Of a DNA stretch of 64,000 nucleotides, positions 18,534-27,779 are shown piece after piece. The notes beneath the pieces are model-generated. The model made no database searches and was not told the origin of the DNA. It worked only from the letters and a program-made list of their open reading frames with translations. Origin of the DNA: Brevundimonas sp. LM2 (lineage in GTDB: Bacteria; Pseudomonadota; Alphaproteobacteria; Caulobacterales; Caulobacteraceae). How positions within the stretch are numbered: the first letter of the stretch is position 1; every line of letters starts with the position of its first letter. Both the position numbers and the translations under genes were made by a program. The stretch spans positions 1,270,501 through 1,334,500 of the forward strand of contig NZ_CP019508.1 of assembly GCF_002002865.1 (NCBI RefSeq), written 5' to 3'.

Positions 18534-20693
18534 TCAGTTGCCGGGGGCGAAGGGGAAGGACAGGGCCTTGTAGTAGTCGAGGTCGTGCTCCGGCTCCGCC
18601 GCCCCGGCGGGCAGGGGCCGGTCGGCGAAGGTGCGGAAATAGGCCACGCTGGCGTCGCGCCACCACTTCGCCTCCTGCTCCTGAATGGCCAGGAACTGGG
18701 AGACCTCGTCGAATCGGCGGGAGTCAACATAGGGGACCAGCGTCGCCCAGCTCCGGCGCATGTCACCCACCTTCGCCACGCCGCGATCGTAGGTCAGGAC
18801 CAGTTCGTCCCACAGCGGCCGTCCCGAGGCCATGCGATGGTCCCAGCCGACGTGATGGAACCACAGCAGATCGCGCTCATCGACGGTCTCGAGGTCGCCA
18901 TATCGCGCCGCGACGGCGGGGGCGTACTGCGCGATCGCGTCGCTGCCGCTGGCGGTGCGGTCGAAGCCGATCCCGGCCGCGTCGGCCTTGTTGTAATAGG
19001 CCGGGTTCCACTCGGGCCGGTCCAGGTCGGCGACCCAGGGGCCAGGGCCGTAGTGGTGGCCGGTGGCCATCTGGTGATGCAGCCCCAGGGGCGTCATATA
19101 GTCCACCACCGCCTCGCGCGAGCCCATCATCATCGCCACCACAGGCTCGACGAAGCGCGGATCGGGGGTGAAGGTCCGGCGCGCCCAGTCGCGGGCGACG
19201 GGCTCGGCGCGGGTGTCCGGATCCCAGGCCATGCGGCCCAAGACATACCAGTTGGCCTGGTCGAAATGGCTGCCCGACCAGTTGCGGTCCGTGCCGATGT
19301 TGGCCACCCCGGCCATGCCGGTCAGGGTATGGTTCTCGGCTGTTCCGTCCACGATCCGCGCCACCGAGGTGCCCGCCGTCGGCCGGTGCGTGTCCGACTG
19401 CAGCGTCTCCTCATACATCGTGCCGAGGTAGGCCAGATGGGTGGCGAAGCCGAGGTACTCCTTGGTGATCTGGAACTCCATCATCAGGGGCGTTTCGGGC
19501 ATCGCCCCGAACAGCGGATGGAAGGGTTCGCGCGGCTGGAAGTCGATGGCCCCGTTCTTGACCTGGACGATGACGTTGTCGCGGAAGCGGCCGTCCAGCG
19601 GGACGAACTCGGCATAGGCCTGTTTGGCGCGGTCCGTGGTGTCCTCGGCCGAATAGACGAAGGCCCGCCACATCACGACGCCGCCGTGCGGCGCGACGGC
19701 GTCGGCCAGCATGTTGGCCCCGTCGGCGTGGGTGCGGTCGTAGTCCTGCGGCCCCGGCTGACCCTCGGAATTGGCCTTGACGAGGAAGCCGCCGAAATCG
19801 GGGATGGCGGCGTAGATCTCGTCGGTCTTGGCCTTCCACCAGGCGGCCACGGCGGGGTCCAGCGGGTCGGCGGTCGGCAGGCCGCCGATCTCGATCGGGG
19901 CGCTGAACCGGGCCGACAGATAGACCTTGATGCCATAGGGCCGGAACACATCGGCCAGGGCCGCGGCCTTCTCGATATAGGGGGCGGTCAGGCTGAGGGC
20001 GTTGGTGTTGACGTTGTTCAGCACCGTTCCGTTGATGCCCAGCGAGGCGTTGGCGCGGGCGTAGTCGACGTAGCGAGTCTGGGTATAGCCGGGCAGGGTG
20101 TGCCAGTCCCAGATCGACTGGCCCGAATAGCCGCGCTCGACCGTCCGATCCAGATTGTCCCAGTGGTTCAGCACCCGCAGCTTGACCTTGGGCGCCGCGC
20201 GCACGTCGAGCTCGGTCAGGGGCTCGCCCAGCTGCAGCCGCCGCAGCCATTCGAAGCTGCCGTACAGCACCCCGACCTCGCTGTTGGCGGTGATGACGGT
20301 GACGGCGCGACCGTCGATCCGGGCGCTGCGGATCAGATAGCCTTCTGGACCGAGGTCGGCGACCGGCAGGTCCAAGGCGGCAATGCGAGGGGCGCTCGCT
20401 GGCCCGAGGACCAGGGCCCCGTCGGCGAGGTCGGACGACAGTTCGGGCGTCCGCTCCAGCAGGCCGGCGATACCCCGCGAAAGCTCGGCCCGGGCCAGAC
20501 GCAGGGTCTCGCCGTCGCCCTCGACGACGATGCGAGCGGCGAGGGGCGTGGCCGCGCGGGCGGCGGGCTCGGCCAGGGGCCGGTAGCGCAGCCATAGGTC
20601 ATAGCCGTCTTCGGCCCGCGCCGACGGGGGCGTGAGCCAGACGGCCATGGCCAGGACGGCCAGCAGAATCCAGGCGTTGAGACGCGTCGTCAT
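18534..20693 (-). CDS. aguA: GH67 alpha-glucuronidase
   Basis: A 719-residue family 67 enzyme, starting MTTRLNAWILLAVLAMAVWL (signal peptide to about ARAED). Conserved blocks include KANSEGQPGPQDYDRTHADG (acid Glu310), IDFQPREP (Asp384), EFQITKEYLG (Glu412) and NIGTDRNWSGSHFDQANWY. The spacing of the three acidic residues (74 and 28) closely matches characterised GH67 enzymes. It removes (4-O-methyl)glucuronic acid from the non-reducing end of xylo-oligosaccharides and so feeds the uronate operon that diverges from it. The start at 20693 is chosen because GGAGG precedes it; a longer frame to 20729 lacks this. Operator 3 lies 77 bases upstream. Confidence 0.95.
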   Translation of the reverse strand: MTTRLNAWILLAVLAMAVWLTPPSARAEDGYDLWLRYRPLAEPAARAATPLAARIVVEGDGETLRLARAELSRGIAGLLERTPELSSDLADGALVLGPASAPRIAALDLPVADLGPEGYLIRSARIDGRAVTVITANSEVGVLYGSFEWLRRLQLGEPLTELDVRAAPKVKLRVLNHWDNLDRTVERGYSGQSIWDWHTLPGYTQTRYVDYARANASLGINGTVLNNVNTNALSLTAPYIEKAAALADVFRPYGIKVYLSARFSAPIEIGGLPTADPLDPAVAAWWKAKTDEIYAAIPDFGGFLVKANSEGQPGPQDYDRTHADGANMLADAVAPHGGVVMWRAFVYSAEDTTDRAKQAYAEFVPLDGRFRDNVIVQVKNGAIDFQPREPFHPLFGAMPETPLMMEFQITKEYLGFATHLAYLGTMYEETLQSDTHRPTAGTSVARIVDGTAENHTLTGMAGVANIGTDRNWSGSHFDQANWYVLGRMAWDPDTRAEPVARDWARRTFTPDPRFVEPVVAMMMGSREAVVDYMTPLGLHHQMATGHHYGPGPWVADLDRPEWNPAYYNKADAAGIGFDRTASGSDAIAQYAPAVAARYGDLETVDERDLLWFHHVGWDHRMASGRPLWDELVLTYDRGVAKVGDMRRSWATLVPYVDSRRFDEVSQFLAIQEQEAKWWRDASVAYFRTFADRPLPAGAAEPEHDLDYYKALSFPFAPGN

Positions 20694-20769
20694 CGGTCCT
20701 CCCACGGCCCGTATCCGGGCTCTATCCACGCTTGCGCGGACGAGTTGACATCGCCCGGCGAACGGTTTC

Positions 20770-20783
20770 TGGTAGCGCTATCA
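20770..20783. promoter_or_regulatory. LacI-type operator 3
   Basis: TGGTAGCGCTATCA lies in the 157-base divergent region between aguA (minus) and manD (plus). A TTGACA at 20745-20750 on the plus strand and a TGGACA..ATGATA pair on the minus strand could both be controlled by it. It has the best symmetry of the three sites. Confidence 0.72.
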
Positions 20784-20850
20784 TGACAGGGCCCGGGCGG
20801 TTGTCCAGAGGCCGGACGGCGGGTCTACCGCCGCTTTTGGGGAGCATCGG

Positions 20851-22068
20851 GTGTCGGACCTGACCATCACCGCCGCGCGGGTCATCACGACCTGCCCCGG
20901 ACGCAACTTCGTCACCCTGAAGCTCGAAACCCGGGGCGGTCTGACCGGCGTAGGGGACGCCACCCTGAACGGCCGCGAATTGTCGGTCGCCAGCTATCTG
21001 GTCGACCATATCGTGCCCCTGCTGATCGGACGCGACGCCCACCGCGTCGAGGATACCTGGCAGTACCTGTACAAGGGGGCCTACTGGCGGCGCGGGCCGG
21101 TGACGATGTCGGCCATCGCCGCCGTCGACATGGCCCTGTGGGACCTGAAGGCCAAGGCGGCCGGCCTGCCCCTGTACCAGCTGCTGGGCGGAGCCTGCCG
21201 CGAGAACGTCATGGTCTATGGCCACGCCAACGGCGTGACGGTCGAGGAGACGGTGGCGGAGGCGAAGCGCTATGCCGACCTGGGCTATAGGGCCATCCGC
21301 CTGCAGTCCGGCGTGCCCGGCCTGGCCTCGACCTACGGCGTGTCCAAGACCTTCGGCTATTACGAGCCCGCCGACGCCGCCCTGCCGACCGAGAACCTGT
21401 GGTCCAGCGAAAAGTACCTCCGCTCGGTCGCGCCCCTTTTCGAGGCGGCGCGCGAGACCCTGGGGTGGGACGTCCACCTGTTGCACGATATCCACCACCG
21501 CCTGACGCCGATGGAGGCCGGGCGGCTGGGCAAGGACCTAGAGCCCTATCGCCCGTTCTGGCTGGAGGATCCGACCCCGGCCGAGAACCAGGCCGCCTTC
21601 CGCCAGATTCGCCAGCACACCACCACGCCCATCGCCGTGGGCGAGATATTCAACACCATCTGGGACTGCAAACAGCTGATCGAGGAACAGCTGATCGACT
21701 ATATCCGGGCGACCGTGGTCCATGCCGGCGGCATCACCCACCTGCGCCGGATCGCGGCCCTGGCCGACCTGTATGGTGTCCGGACCGGCTGTCACGGGGC
21801 GACGGACCTGTCGCCGGTGTCGATGGCCGCGGCCCTGCATTTCGACCTGTCGGTCCCGAACTTCGGCATCCAGGAATACATGCGCCACACGGCCGAGACC
21901 GACGCGGTCTTCCCTCATGCCTACAGCTTCGCCGACGGGGCCCTGCACCCGGGCGAGGCCCCCGGTCTGGGCGTCGACATCGACGAGGCCCTGGCCGCCG
22001 AACATCCGTACCGCCCGGCCTATCTGCCGGTGAACCGCCTTGAAGACGGCTCCATGCACAGCTGGTGA
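20851..22068 (+). CDS. manD: D-mannonate dehydratase, enolase superfamily
   Basis: A 405-residue ManD/RspA-type enzyme that dehydrates D-mannonate to 2-keto-3-deoxy-D-gluconate. Metal ligands are Asp213 (LLHDIHH), Glu239 (FWLEDPTP) and Glu265 (AVGEIFN), spaced 26 and 26 as in characterised ManD proteins. [23 protein letters not shown] is the usual active-site loop region, and the protein ends in the typical Trp. It is not homologous to UxuA but does the same step. The GTG start has GGGGAG upstream. It leads the manD-exuT-uxaC-uxuB operon, which argues for a true catabolic role over the low-activity members of the family. Confidence 0.93.
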   Translation: MSDLTITAARVITTCPGRNFVTLKLETRGGLTGVGDATLNGRELSVASYLVDHIVPLLIGRDAHRVEDTWQYLYKGAYWRRGPVTMSAIAAVDMALWDLKAKAAGLPLYQLLGGACRENVMVYGHANGVTVEETVAEAKRYADLGYRAIRLQSGVPGLASTYGVSKTFGYYEPADAALPTENLWSSEKYLRSVAPLFEAARETLGWDVHLLHDIHHRLTPMEAGRLGKDLEPYRPFWLEDPTPAENQAAFRQIRQHTTTPIAVGEIFNTIWDCKQLIEEQLIDYIRATVVHAGGITHLRRIAALADLYGVRTGCHGATDLSPVSMAAALHFDLSVPNFGIQEYMRHTAETDAVFPHAYSFADGALHPGEAPGLGVDIDEALAAEHPYRPAYLPVNRLEDGSMHSW

Positions 22069-22123
22069 TCGACCGAGGCGCGCCGCCAGACGCGCGCCCG
22101 GTTAGGGAAACGAAGGAGGGACG

Positions 22124-23425
22124 ATGACCGACGCATCTACCGACGGTGCCACGGCCGGGGCGACCGGCCGGATCGGCCGTTACCGCTGGCTGATCTGCGG
22201 CCTGCTCTTCTTCGCCATCACCATCAACTATGTGGATCGCCAGGTCCTGGGGGTGCTCAAGCCGGTGCTCGAGACCGAACTGGGCTGGAGCGAGATCGAC
22301 TACGCCAACATCGTCGTCGCCTTCCAGGCCGCCTATGCGATCGGCCTGCTGGCCTTCGGGCGGTTCCTCGACGTGATCGGCACCCGCTGGGGCCTGGCGA
22401 TCGCGGTGGTGATCTGGAGTCTGGCGGCCATGGCCCATGCCGGGGCCCGGTCCGCCATCCAGTTCGCCGTGGTGCGGTTCGCCCTGGGCCTCGGCGAAGC
22501 CGGGGGTTTCCCCGCCTCGGTCAAGGCGGTCTCGGAGTGGTTCCCCAAGAAGGAACGGGCCCTGGCGACCGGTATCTTCAACGCCGGCTCCAATGTCGGG
22601 GCGCTTGTGACGCCCATCCTCGTGCCCCTGATCGTCCTGACCCTGGGCTGGGAGTGGGCCTTCATCCTGACAGGGCTGACGGGCTTCGTCTGGCTGGCGC
22701 TGTGGCTGCTGATCTATCGCCGGCCCCAGGACCACCCCAGGGTGTCGCCGGCCGAGCTGGCCCATATCGAGAGCGACCCGGTCGATCCGCCGGGCAAGGT
22801 CGGCTGGTCGACCATCGCCTTCCGGCGCGAGACCTGGGCCTTCCTGCTGGGCAAGTTCCTGACCGATCCGGTCTGGTGGCTGTTCCTGTTCTGGCTGCCG
22901 GACTTCTTCGCCAAGACCTATGGTCTGAACATCAAGACCTTCGGCCCGCCGCTGGTGGCGGTCTATCTGCTGGCGGACGTCGGCTCGATCGGCGGCGGCT
23001 GGCTGTCGTCGCACCTGATCAAGCGCGGCTGGTCGGTCAATGCCGGACGCAAGATGACCATGCTGATCTGCGCCCTGGCCGTGACGCCGATATCGATCGC
23101 CGTCTTCGCCGACAATCTGCTGGTCGCGGTCGGGATCATCGGCCTGGCGGCGGCGGCGCACCAGGGCTGGTCGGCCAATCTCTACACCCTGGTCTCGGAC
23201 GTGTTTCCCAAGCGCGCGGTGGCGACGGTGGTCGGGTTCGGGGCGGCGGGGGGCGCGGTCGGCGGCATGTTCATCGCCACCTTCGCCGGTTGGACCCTGG
23301 AGACGACGGGCAGCTATGTGCCCCTTCTCTTGTTCGCGGGCGGGGCGTATCTGATGGCGCTTCTCGTCATCCACCTGCTGACGCCGCGCCTGGCGCCGGT
23401 GGTCCTGCCCGCCGAGCCGTCATGA
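22124..23425 (+). CDS. exuT: Hexuronate MFS transporter
   Basis: A 433-residue ExuT-like major facilitator protein (RYRWLICGLLFFAITINYVD, then VSEWFPKKERALATGIFN and about 12 hydrophobic segments). Members of this anion:cation symporter group carry glucuronate or galacturonate across the inner membrane. It has a strong GAAGGAGGG ribosome site, sits 55 bases after manD, and its stop overlaps the uxaC start (ATGA). Its position inside the uronate operon supports glucuronate or an aldouronate as substrate. Confidence 0.9.
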   Translation: MTDASTDGATAGATGRIGRYRWLICGLLFFAITINYVDRQVLGVLKPVLETELGWSEIDYANIVVAFQAAYAIGLLAFGRFLDVIGTRWGLAIAVVIWSLAAMAHAGARSAIQFAVVRFALGLGEAGGFPASVKAVSEWFPKKERALATGIFNAGSNVGALVTPILVPLIVLTLGWEWAFILTGLTGFVWLALWLLIYRRPQDHPRVSPAELAHIESDPVDPPGKVGWSTIAFRRETWAFLLGKFLTDPVWWLFLFWLPDFFAKTYGLNIKTFGPPLVAVYLLADVGSIGGGWLSSHLIKRGWSVNAGRKMTMLICALAVTPISIAVFADNLLVAVGIIGLAAAAHQGWSANLYTLVSDVFPKRAVATVVGFGAAGGAVGGMFIATFAGWTLETTGSYVPLLLFAGGAYLMALLVIHLLTPRLAPVVLPAEPS

Positions 23426-24837
23426 CCCAGCCGCTGCGCCTGCATCCCGACCGTCTGTTTCCGGCCGATCCGGAGACCCGGGCCGTGGCGCGCCGCCTGC
23501 ATGCCGAGGTCGCCGGCCTGCCGATCGTCAGCCCGCACGGCCACACCGATCCGTCCTGGTTCGCCCTGAACCAGAACTGGACCGATCCGGCCGCGCTGCT
23601 GATCACGCCCGACCACTATGTCTTCCGCATGCTGTTCAGCCAGGGCGTGGCGATGGAGGACCTGGGCGTACCCCGGGCCGATGGGGGGCCGGTCGAGACC
23701 GATCCCCGGGCCATCTGGCGGCGCTTCGCCGAGCGCTATCATCTGTTCCGGGGCACGCCGTCGCGCCAGTGGCACGACTGGGTCTATGCCGAGGCCTTCG
23801 GGCTCGAGGTCCGCCTGTCGGCCGAGACGGCGGACCACTATTACGACGTCATCGACGCGGCCCTGAAGACCGAGGCCTTCAGGCCGCGCGCCCTGTTCGA
23901 GCGCTACAATATCGAGCTGATCGCCACGACCGAGAGCCCGTTGGACCCGCTGGAGCACCATGCCGCGATCCAGGCCTCGGGCTGGTCCGGCCGGGTCATC
24001 ACCGCCTATAGGCCCGACCCGGTGCTGGACCCGGATTTCGAGGGCTTCCACGACAATCTGGTGCGGTTCGGGGCCCTGACCGGCGAGGACATCAGCCGCT
24101 GGGACGGCTATCTGGCGGCGCACCGGCGGCGGCGCGCCTTCTTCGCTGATCACGGTGCCACCTCGACAGACCACGGCCATCCCACCGCCTTCACCGCCGA
24201 CCTGCCCGAGGCGGAGGCGGCGGCCCTGTACGCGAAGGTGGCGACCGGCCCGGTCTCGCCCGCCGAGGCGGAGCTGTTCCGCGGCCAGATGCTGACCGAG
24301 ATGGCGCGGATGAGCCTGGACGACGGTCTGGTGATGCAGATCCACCCCGGCAGCTTCCGCAATCACAATGGCCCGGTGTTCGAGCGTTTCGGCCGCGACA
24401 AGGGGGCCGACATCCCGACCCGCACCGACTATGTCACGGCGCTGAAGCCCCTGCTGGACCGGTTCGGCTCCGAGCCCGGTCTGACCATCATCCTCTTCAC
24501 CCTGGACGAGACCGCCTACAGCCGCGAACTGGCCCCGCTGGCCGGCCACTATCCGGCGCTGAAACTGGGTCCGCCCTGGTGGTTCCACGACAGTCCGGAG
24601 GGTATGCGCCGGTTCCGCGAACAGGCGACCGAGACGGCGGGCTTCTACAACACCGTCGGCTTCAACGACGACACCCGCGCCTTCCTGTCCATCCCGGCCC
24701 GCCACGACGTGGCCCGGCGCATGGATTGCGGCCATCTGGCGAAACTGGTGGTCGAGCACCGGCTGGAGGAGGACGAGGCGCACGACCTGGCCCGCGCCCT
24801 GACCTACGACCTGGTCAAGGCGGCCTACCGTCTGTGA
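23422..24837 (+). CDS. uxaC: Uronate isomerase
   Basis: A 471-residue amidohydrolase-superfamily isomerase that converts D-glucuronate to D-fructuronate (and galacturonate to tagaturonate). SPHGHTDP provides the HxH metal site. Other family blocks are TTESPLDPLEHH, QIHPGSFRNHN, LKLGPPWWFHDSPEGM and GFNDDTRAFLSIPARHD. The length matches the family. The ATG overlaps the exuT stop, and the stop is overlapped by the GTG of uxuB, so three genes are translationally chained. Confidence 0.96.
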   Translation: MTQPLRLHPDRLFPADPETRAVARRLHAEVAGLPIVSPHGHTDPSWFALNQNWTDPAALLITPDHYVFRMLFSQGVAMEDLGVPRADGGPVETDPRAIWRRFAERYHLFRGTPSRQWHDWVYAEAFGLEVRLSAETADHYYDVIDAALKTEAFRPRALFERYNIELIATTESPLDPLEHHAAIQASGWSGRVITAYRPDPVLDPDFEGFHDNLVRFGALTGEDISRWDGYLAAHRRRRAFFADHGATSTDHGHPTAFTADLPEAEAAALYAKVATGPVSPAEAELFRGQMLTEMARMSLDDGLVMQIHPGSFRNHNGPVFERFGRDKGADIPTRTDYVTALKPLLDRFGSEPGLTIILFTLDETAYSRELAPLAGHYPALKLGPPWWFHDSPEGMRRFREQATETAGFYNTVGFNDDTRAFLSIPARHDVARRMDCGHLAKLVVEHRLEEDEAHDLARALTYDLVKAAYRL

Positions 24838-26294
24838 GCCCGCGCCTGTCCGACGCCACCCTGGCCGGCCTGCCGGCCGAGGTCGAACGCCCGGGCTATG
24901 ATCGCGCGGCGGTCACGACCGGCGTGGTCCATCTGGGCATCGGGGCCTTTCACCGCGCCCACCAGGCGGTGGTGTTCGACGACGCCCTGCGCAGCGGCGA
25001 CCGGCGCTGGAGCGTGCTGGGAGTCTCGCTGCGCTCGCCCGGGGTACGCGATCAGCTGCAGCCTCAGGACGGCCTGTACAGCCTGCGGGTCCGGGACGGC
25101 TCGGCGGAGACGGTGCGCATCATCGGCGCGGTCCGGCGCGTCCTGGTCGCCCCCGAAGACCCGGGTGCCGTGGTCGTCGCCATGGCCTCGGCCGACGTCC
25201 ACCTCGTCACCCTGACGGTGACGGAGAAAGGCTATCGCCTCGATCCCGCGACCGGTGCGCTGATCCAGACCGATCCGGACATTCTGGCCGACATCGCCGA
25301 CCCGGCCCGGCCCCGTACCGCCCCGGGCTTCCTGGTCGCGGCCCTGGCCGAGCGTCGTCGCCGGGGCCTGCCCCCCTTCACGGTGATCTCGTGCGACAAC
25401 CTTCCGCACAACGGCGCGCGGGTGCGGGCGGCTGTGCTGGGTCTGGCGGAACGGATCGATCCGGACCTGGCCGCCTGGATCGCGGAGCAGGGGGCCTTCC
25501 CCGCCACCATGGTCGATCGCATCGTGCCGGCCACGACGCCGGACGACATCGCGGCCCTGACTGAGCGGCTGGGCGTCGAGGACGCCGGCATGGTCAAGAC
25601 CGAGCCCTTCACCCAGTGGGTCATCGAGGACCGGTTCGCCGGGCCCCGGCCTGACTTCGCGGCCCTGGGCGTGCAGCTGACCGGCGCCGTCGCCCCGTGG
25701 GAGGACGCCAAGCTGCGCCTGCTGAACGGGGCCCATTCCGCCATCGCCTATCTGGGCGGTCTGGCGGGGCATGACTTCGTGCATCGGGTCGTGGGCGAGA
25801 CCGCGTTCGCCGCCTTCGTCGAGCGGCTGTGGGACGAGGCGCAGACGACGCTGAACCCGCCGCCGGGCCTCGATATTCCCGCCTATCGGGCGGCCCTGAT
25901 GGCCCGGTTTCGCAACGAAGCCCTGCAGCATCGTACCCGCCAGATCGCGATGGACGGGTCGCAGAAACTGCCGCAGCGCCTGCTGGCGACGATGGCCGAC
26001 TGCTTGGCCGCCAATCAGGGCATCGACGCCCTGGCCCTGGCGGTGGCGGGCTGGATCCGCTGGCAGGCGGGGGTCACCGAAACCGGTGAGACCTTCGTGG
26101 TCGATGATCCGCTTGCCGATCGGCTGCGGGACTGTCTGGCGGGGGCCGCCACGGTCGAGGCGCGCGTCCAGGCGGTGATCGACCGCTCGGGCGTCGTCCC
26201 GCCGAGCCTGGCCGGCGATATGCGGTTCGCGGCCGCCGTTACCCAGGCTCTGGCGCAGATTGAGTCCCGGGGCGTTCTGACCGCGATCGGCTGA
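24834..26294 (+). CDS. uxuB: D-mannonate oxidoreductase (fructuronate reductase)
   Basis: A 486-residue polyol-specific long-chain dehydrogenase. The N-terminal NAD site is GIGAFHRAHQA, and the catalytic stretch EDAKLRLLNGAHSAIAYLGG contains the conserved Lys, Asn and His. It reduces D-fructuronate to D-mannonate with NADH, between UxaC and ManD. The GTG start at 24834 overlaps the uxaC stop as GTGA. The family also contains mannitol and tagaturonate dehydrogenases, but the operon makes the fructuronate role most likely. Confidence 0.92.
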   Translation: MSPRLSDATLAGLPAEVERPGYDRAAVTTGVVHLGIGAFHRAHQAVVFDDALRSGDRRWSVLGVSLRSPGVRDQLQPQDGLYSLRVRDGSAETVRIIGAVRRVLVAPEDPGAVVVAMASADVHLVTLTVTEKGYRLDPATGALIQTDPDILADIADPARPRTAPGFLVAALAERRRRGLPPFTVISCDNLPHNGARVRAAVLGLAERIDPDLAAWIAEQGAFPATMVDRIVPATTPDDIAALTERLGVEDAGMVKTEPFTQWVIEDRFAGPRPDFAALGVQLTGAVAPWEDAKLRLLNGAHSAIAYLGGLAGHDFVHRVVGETAFAAFVERLWDEAQTTLNPPPGLDIPAYRAALMARFRNEALQHRTRQIAMDGSQKLPQRLLATMADCLAANQGIDALALAVAGWIRWQAGVTETGETFVVDDPLADRLRDCLAGAATVEARVQAVIDRSGVVPPSLAGDMRFAAAVTQALAQIESRGVLTAIG

Positions 26295-26318
26295 ACCGAG
26301 CCTTCGGCCTGTCCGGCG

Positions 26319-27638
26319 CTAAGGCCGGTCGCCGAGGAGCTCGCCCCGCGTCGCCGGGCGGACAGACCTGCCCTTGTAGTTCCGAACGAACAAGACGGCG
26401 GCCGAGAGCACCAGAACGGCTCCCAGGATGCTGGTAGCGTAGGCGGCCCCGACGAAGAACGGCAGCCACGGCAGCTCCACGGCCGCGAAATTGCGCACCA
26501 GCAGCAGGACGACGCTGCCCAGATAGCCCGAAGCGTCGGCGAGATAGATCAGGAAACCCGCCGTCCCGACCGTGCCCGAATAGGCGATCATCCGGTCGAA
26601 CAGCATGGCGTTGAACGGGGTATAGGCCAGATACAGCCCCGCCCCGCCCGCGATCATCCAGGCGATCGGCGACAGCAGATGCTGCTGGAAGGCCAGGGTG
26701 GACAGGCCCAGGACGACGAATCCGGCCAGGATCACGCCGTGCATCATCAACAGGGCGCGGCCGTTGTCCTTGACCGCGATCAGCACCCCCATCGAGACCA
26801 GGGACAGGACCGCCACCGGGCCCTCGCTGGCGGTGAAGACCGAGGCCGCGTCGCCATAGCCGAGGGCGCGCCAGATCTCGGCGGCGAAATTGTCGCGCAG
26901 GTCGCGGAAGGCCGTCAGCATGACATAGGCGGCGACCAGCAGGATCAGGGCGGGCCAGTGGGCGGACAGGAAGGCCTTGCGCTCCCGGGCCATCATCGGC
27001 CGACGCGCCACGCGCTCGGCCTCGTCGGCCGGGCTGGGCGGGGGCAGGGCGGCCAGCGCCAGCACCGAGATCGCCAGCAGCGGCATGAAGATCAGGCCCG
27101 TCGCCGCCGGCATCCAGAAGGGGCTGACGCTGGCCACGTCCATCAGCGCCTTGCCGATGGACTTCACCACGCCGGACGACAGGATGAAGCTGGCGCACAG
27201 GATCGCGCCGAGCACCTCGCTGGTGCGCCGTCCCTCCATGAAGCCGAACACCAGGCCCCAGATCAGACCCAGCGGCAGGCCGTTCAGGAACAGGGCGGCG
27301 ACGTTCCAGGGCGCGGGCACGACGGCGAACAGGATCAGGGCCAGCCAGGAGAGGCCGATCAGCACCACGATGGCCAAGGCACGACGCTCCGGCCGCATCT
27401 CGGCGATAACCTTGACCCCGATCAGCTTGGACAGGGCGTAGCCGGCGACCTGGGCGATCACCAGGGCCACCTTGTAGTCCAGGCCGAAGTCCCACCCAGC
27501 CACGGCGTCGAAGGTGGCCGCCGTGAACGGCTTGCGGAAGGCGTACATGGAGAAATAGGCGCAGAAGCCCGCGAGGCCCGCGAACAGGACGAAGACGACG
27601 GGGTTCGCCCGTGCCAGCCAGAGCCTTAGCCGTTGCAT
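26319..27638 (-). CDS. DUF5690-like MFS-type membrane transporter
   Basis: A 439-residue membrane protein with about 12 hydrophobic segments (ANPVVFVLFAGLAGFCAYFS, FGFMEGRRTSEVLGAILC, SVVLLLVRNFAAVELPWLP). FRKPFTAATF after helix 1 and the overall layout resemble DUF5690-type relatives of the MFS; the family name is from memory and not verified. The start at 27638 is preferred because the 132 bases before it contain an operator-like palindrome at 27667-27678. It is the last gene of a minus-strand run after the phosphodiesterase and HD oxygenase, so uptake of a phosphonate or head-group compound is a reasonable inference. Confidence 0.7.
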   Translation of the reverse strand: MQRLRLWLARANPVVFVLFAGLAGFCAYFSMYAFRKPFTAATFDAVAGWDFGLDYKVALVIAQVAGYALSKLIGVKVIAEMRPERRALAIVVLIGLSWLALILFAVVPAPWNVAALFLNGLPLGLIWGLVFGFMEGRRTSEVLGAILCASFILSSGVVKSIGKALMDVASVSPFWMPAATGLIFMPLLAISVLALAALPPPSPADEAERVARRPMMARERKAFLSAHWPALILLVAAYVMLTAFRDLRDNFAAEIWRALGYGDAASVFTASEGPVAVLSLVSMGVLIAVKDNGRALLMMHGVILAGFVVLGLSTLAFQQHLLSPIAWMIAGGAGLYLAYTPFNAMLFDRMIAYSGTVGTAGFLIYLADASGYLGSVVLLLVRNFAAVELPWLPFFVGAAYATSILGAVLVLSAAVLFVRNYKGRSVRPATRGELLGDRP

Positions 27639-27666
27639 CACCCGTCCTGTTCCAGCTGCACGTCTG

Positions 27667-27678
27667 TGGTCTAGACCA
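27667..27678. promoter_or_regulatory. PhnF-like operator upstream of the transporter
   Basis: TGGTCTAGACCA is a perfect 12-base palindrome in the 141-base gap between the HD oxygenase and the transporter start. It shares 10 of 12 bases with the core of the palindrome at 30108-30131. From memory, the GntR/UTRA regulator PhnF of mycobacteria recognises TGGTATAGACCA, one base different. Confidence 0.65.
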
Positions 27679-27779
27679 GCCTCACGACGGCTGGATGACG
27701 GGCTTTCGGCATGCGATCCGCGACGGCCTGACCGGATCTTCGACGCCCCCCAAAGCTCAGGTCGCGCCAAGCCGGACGA

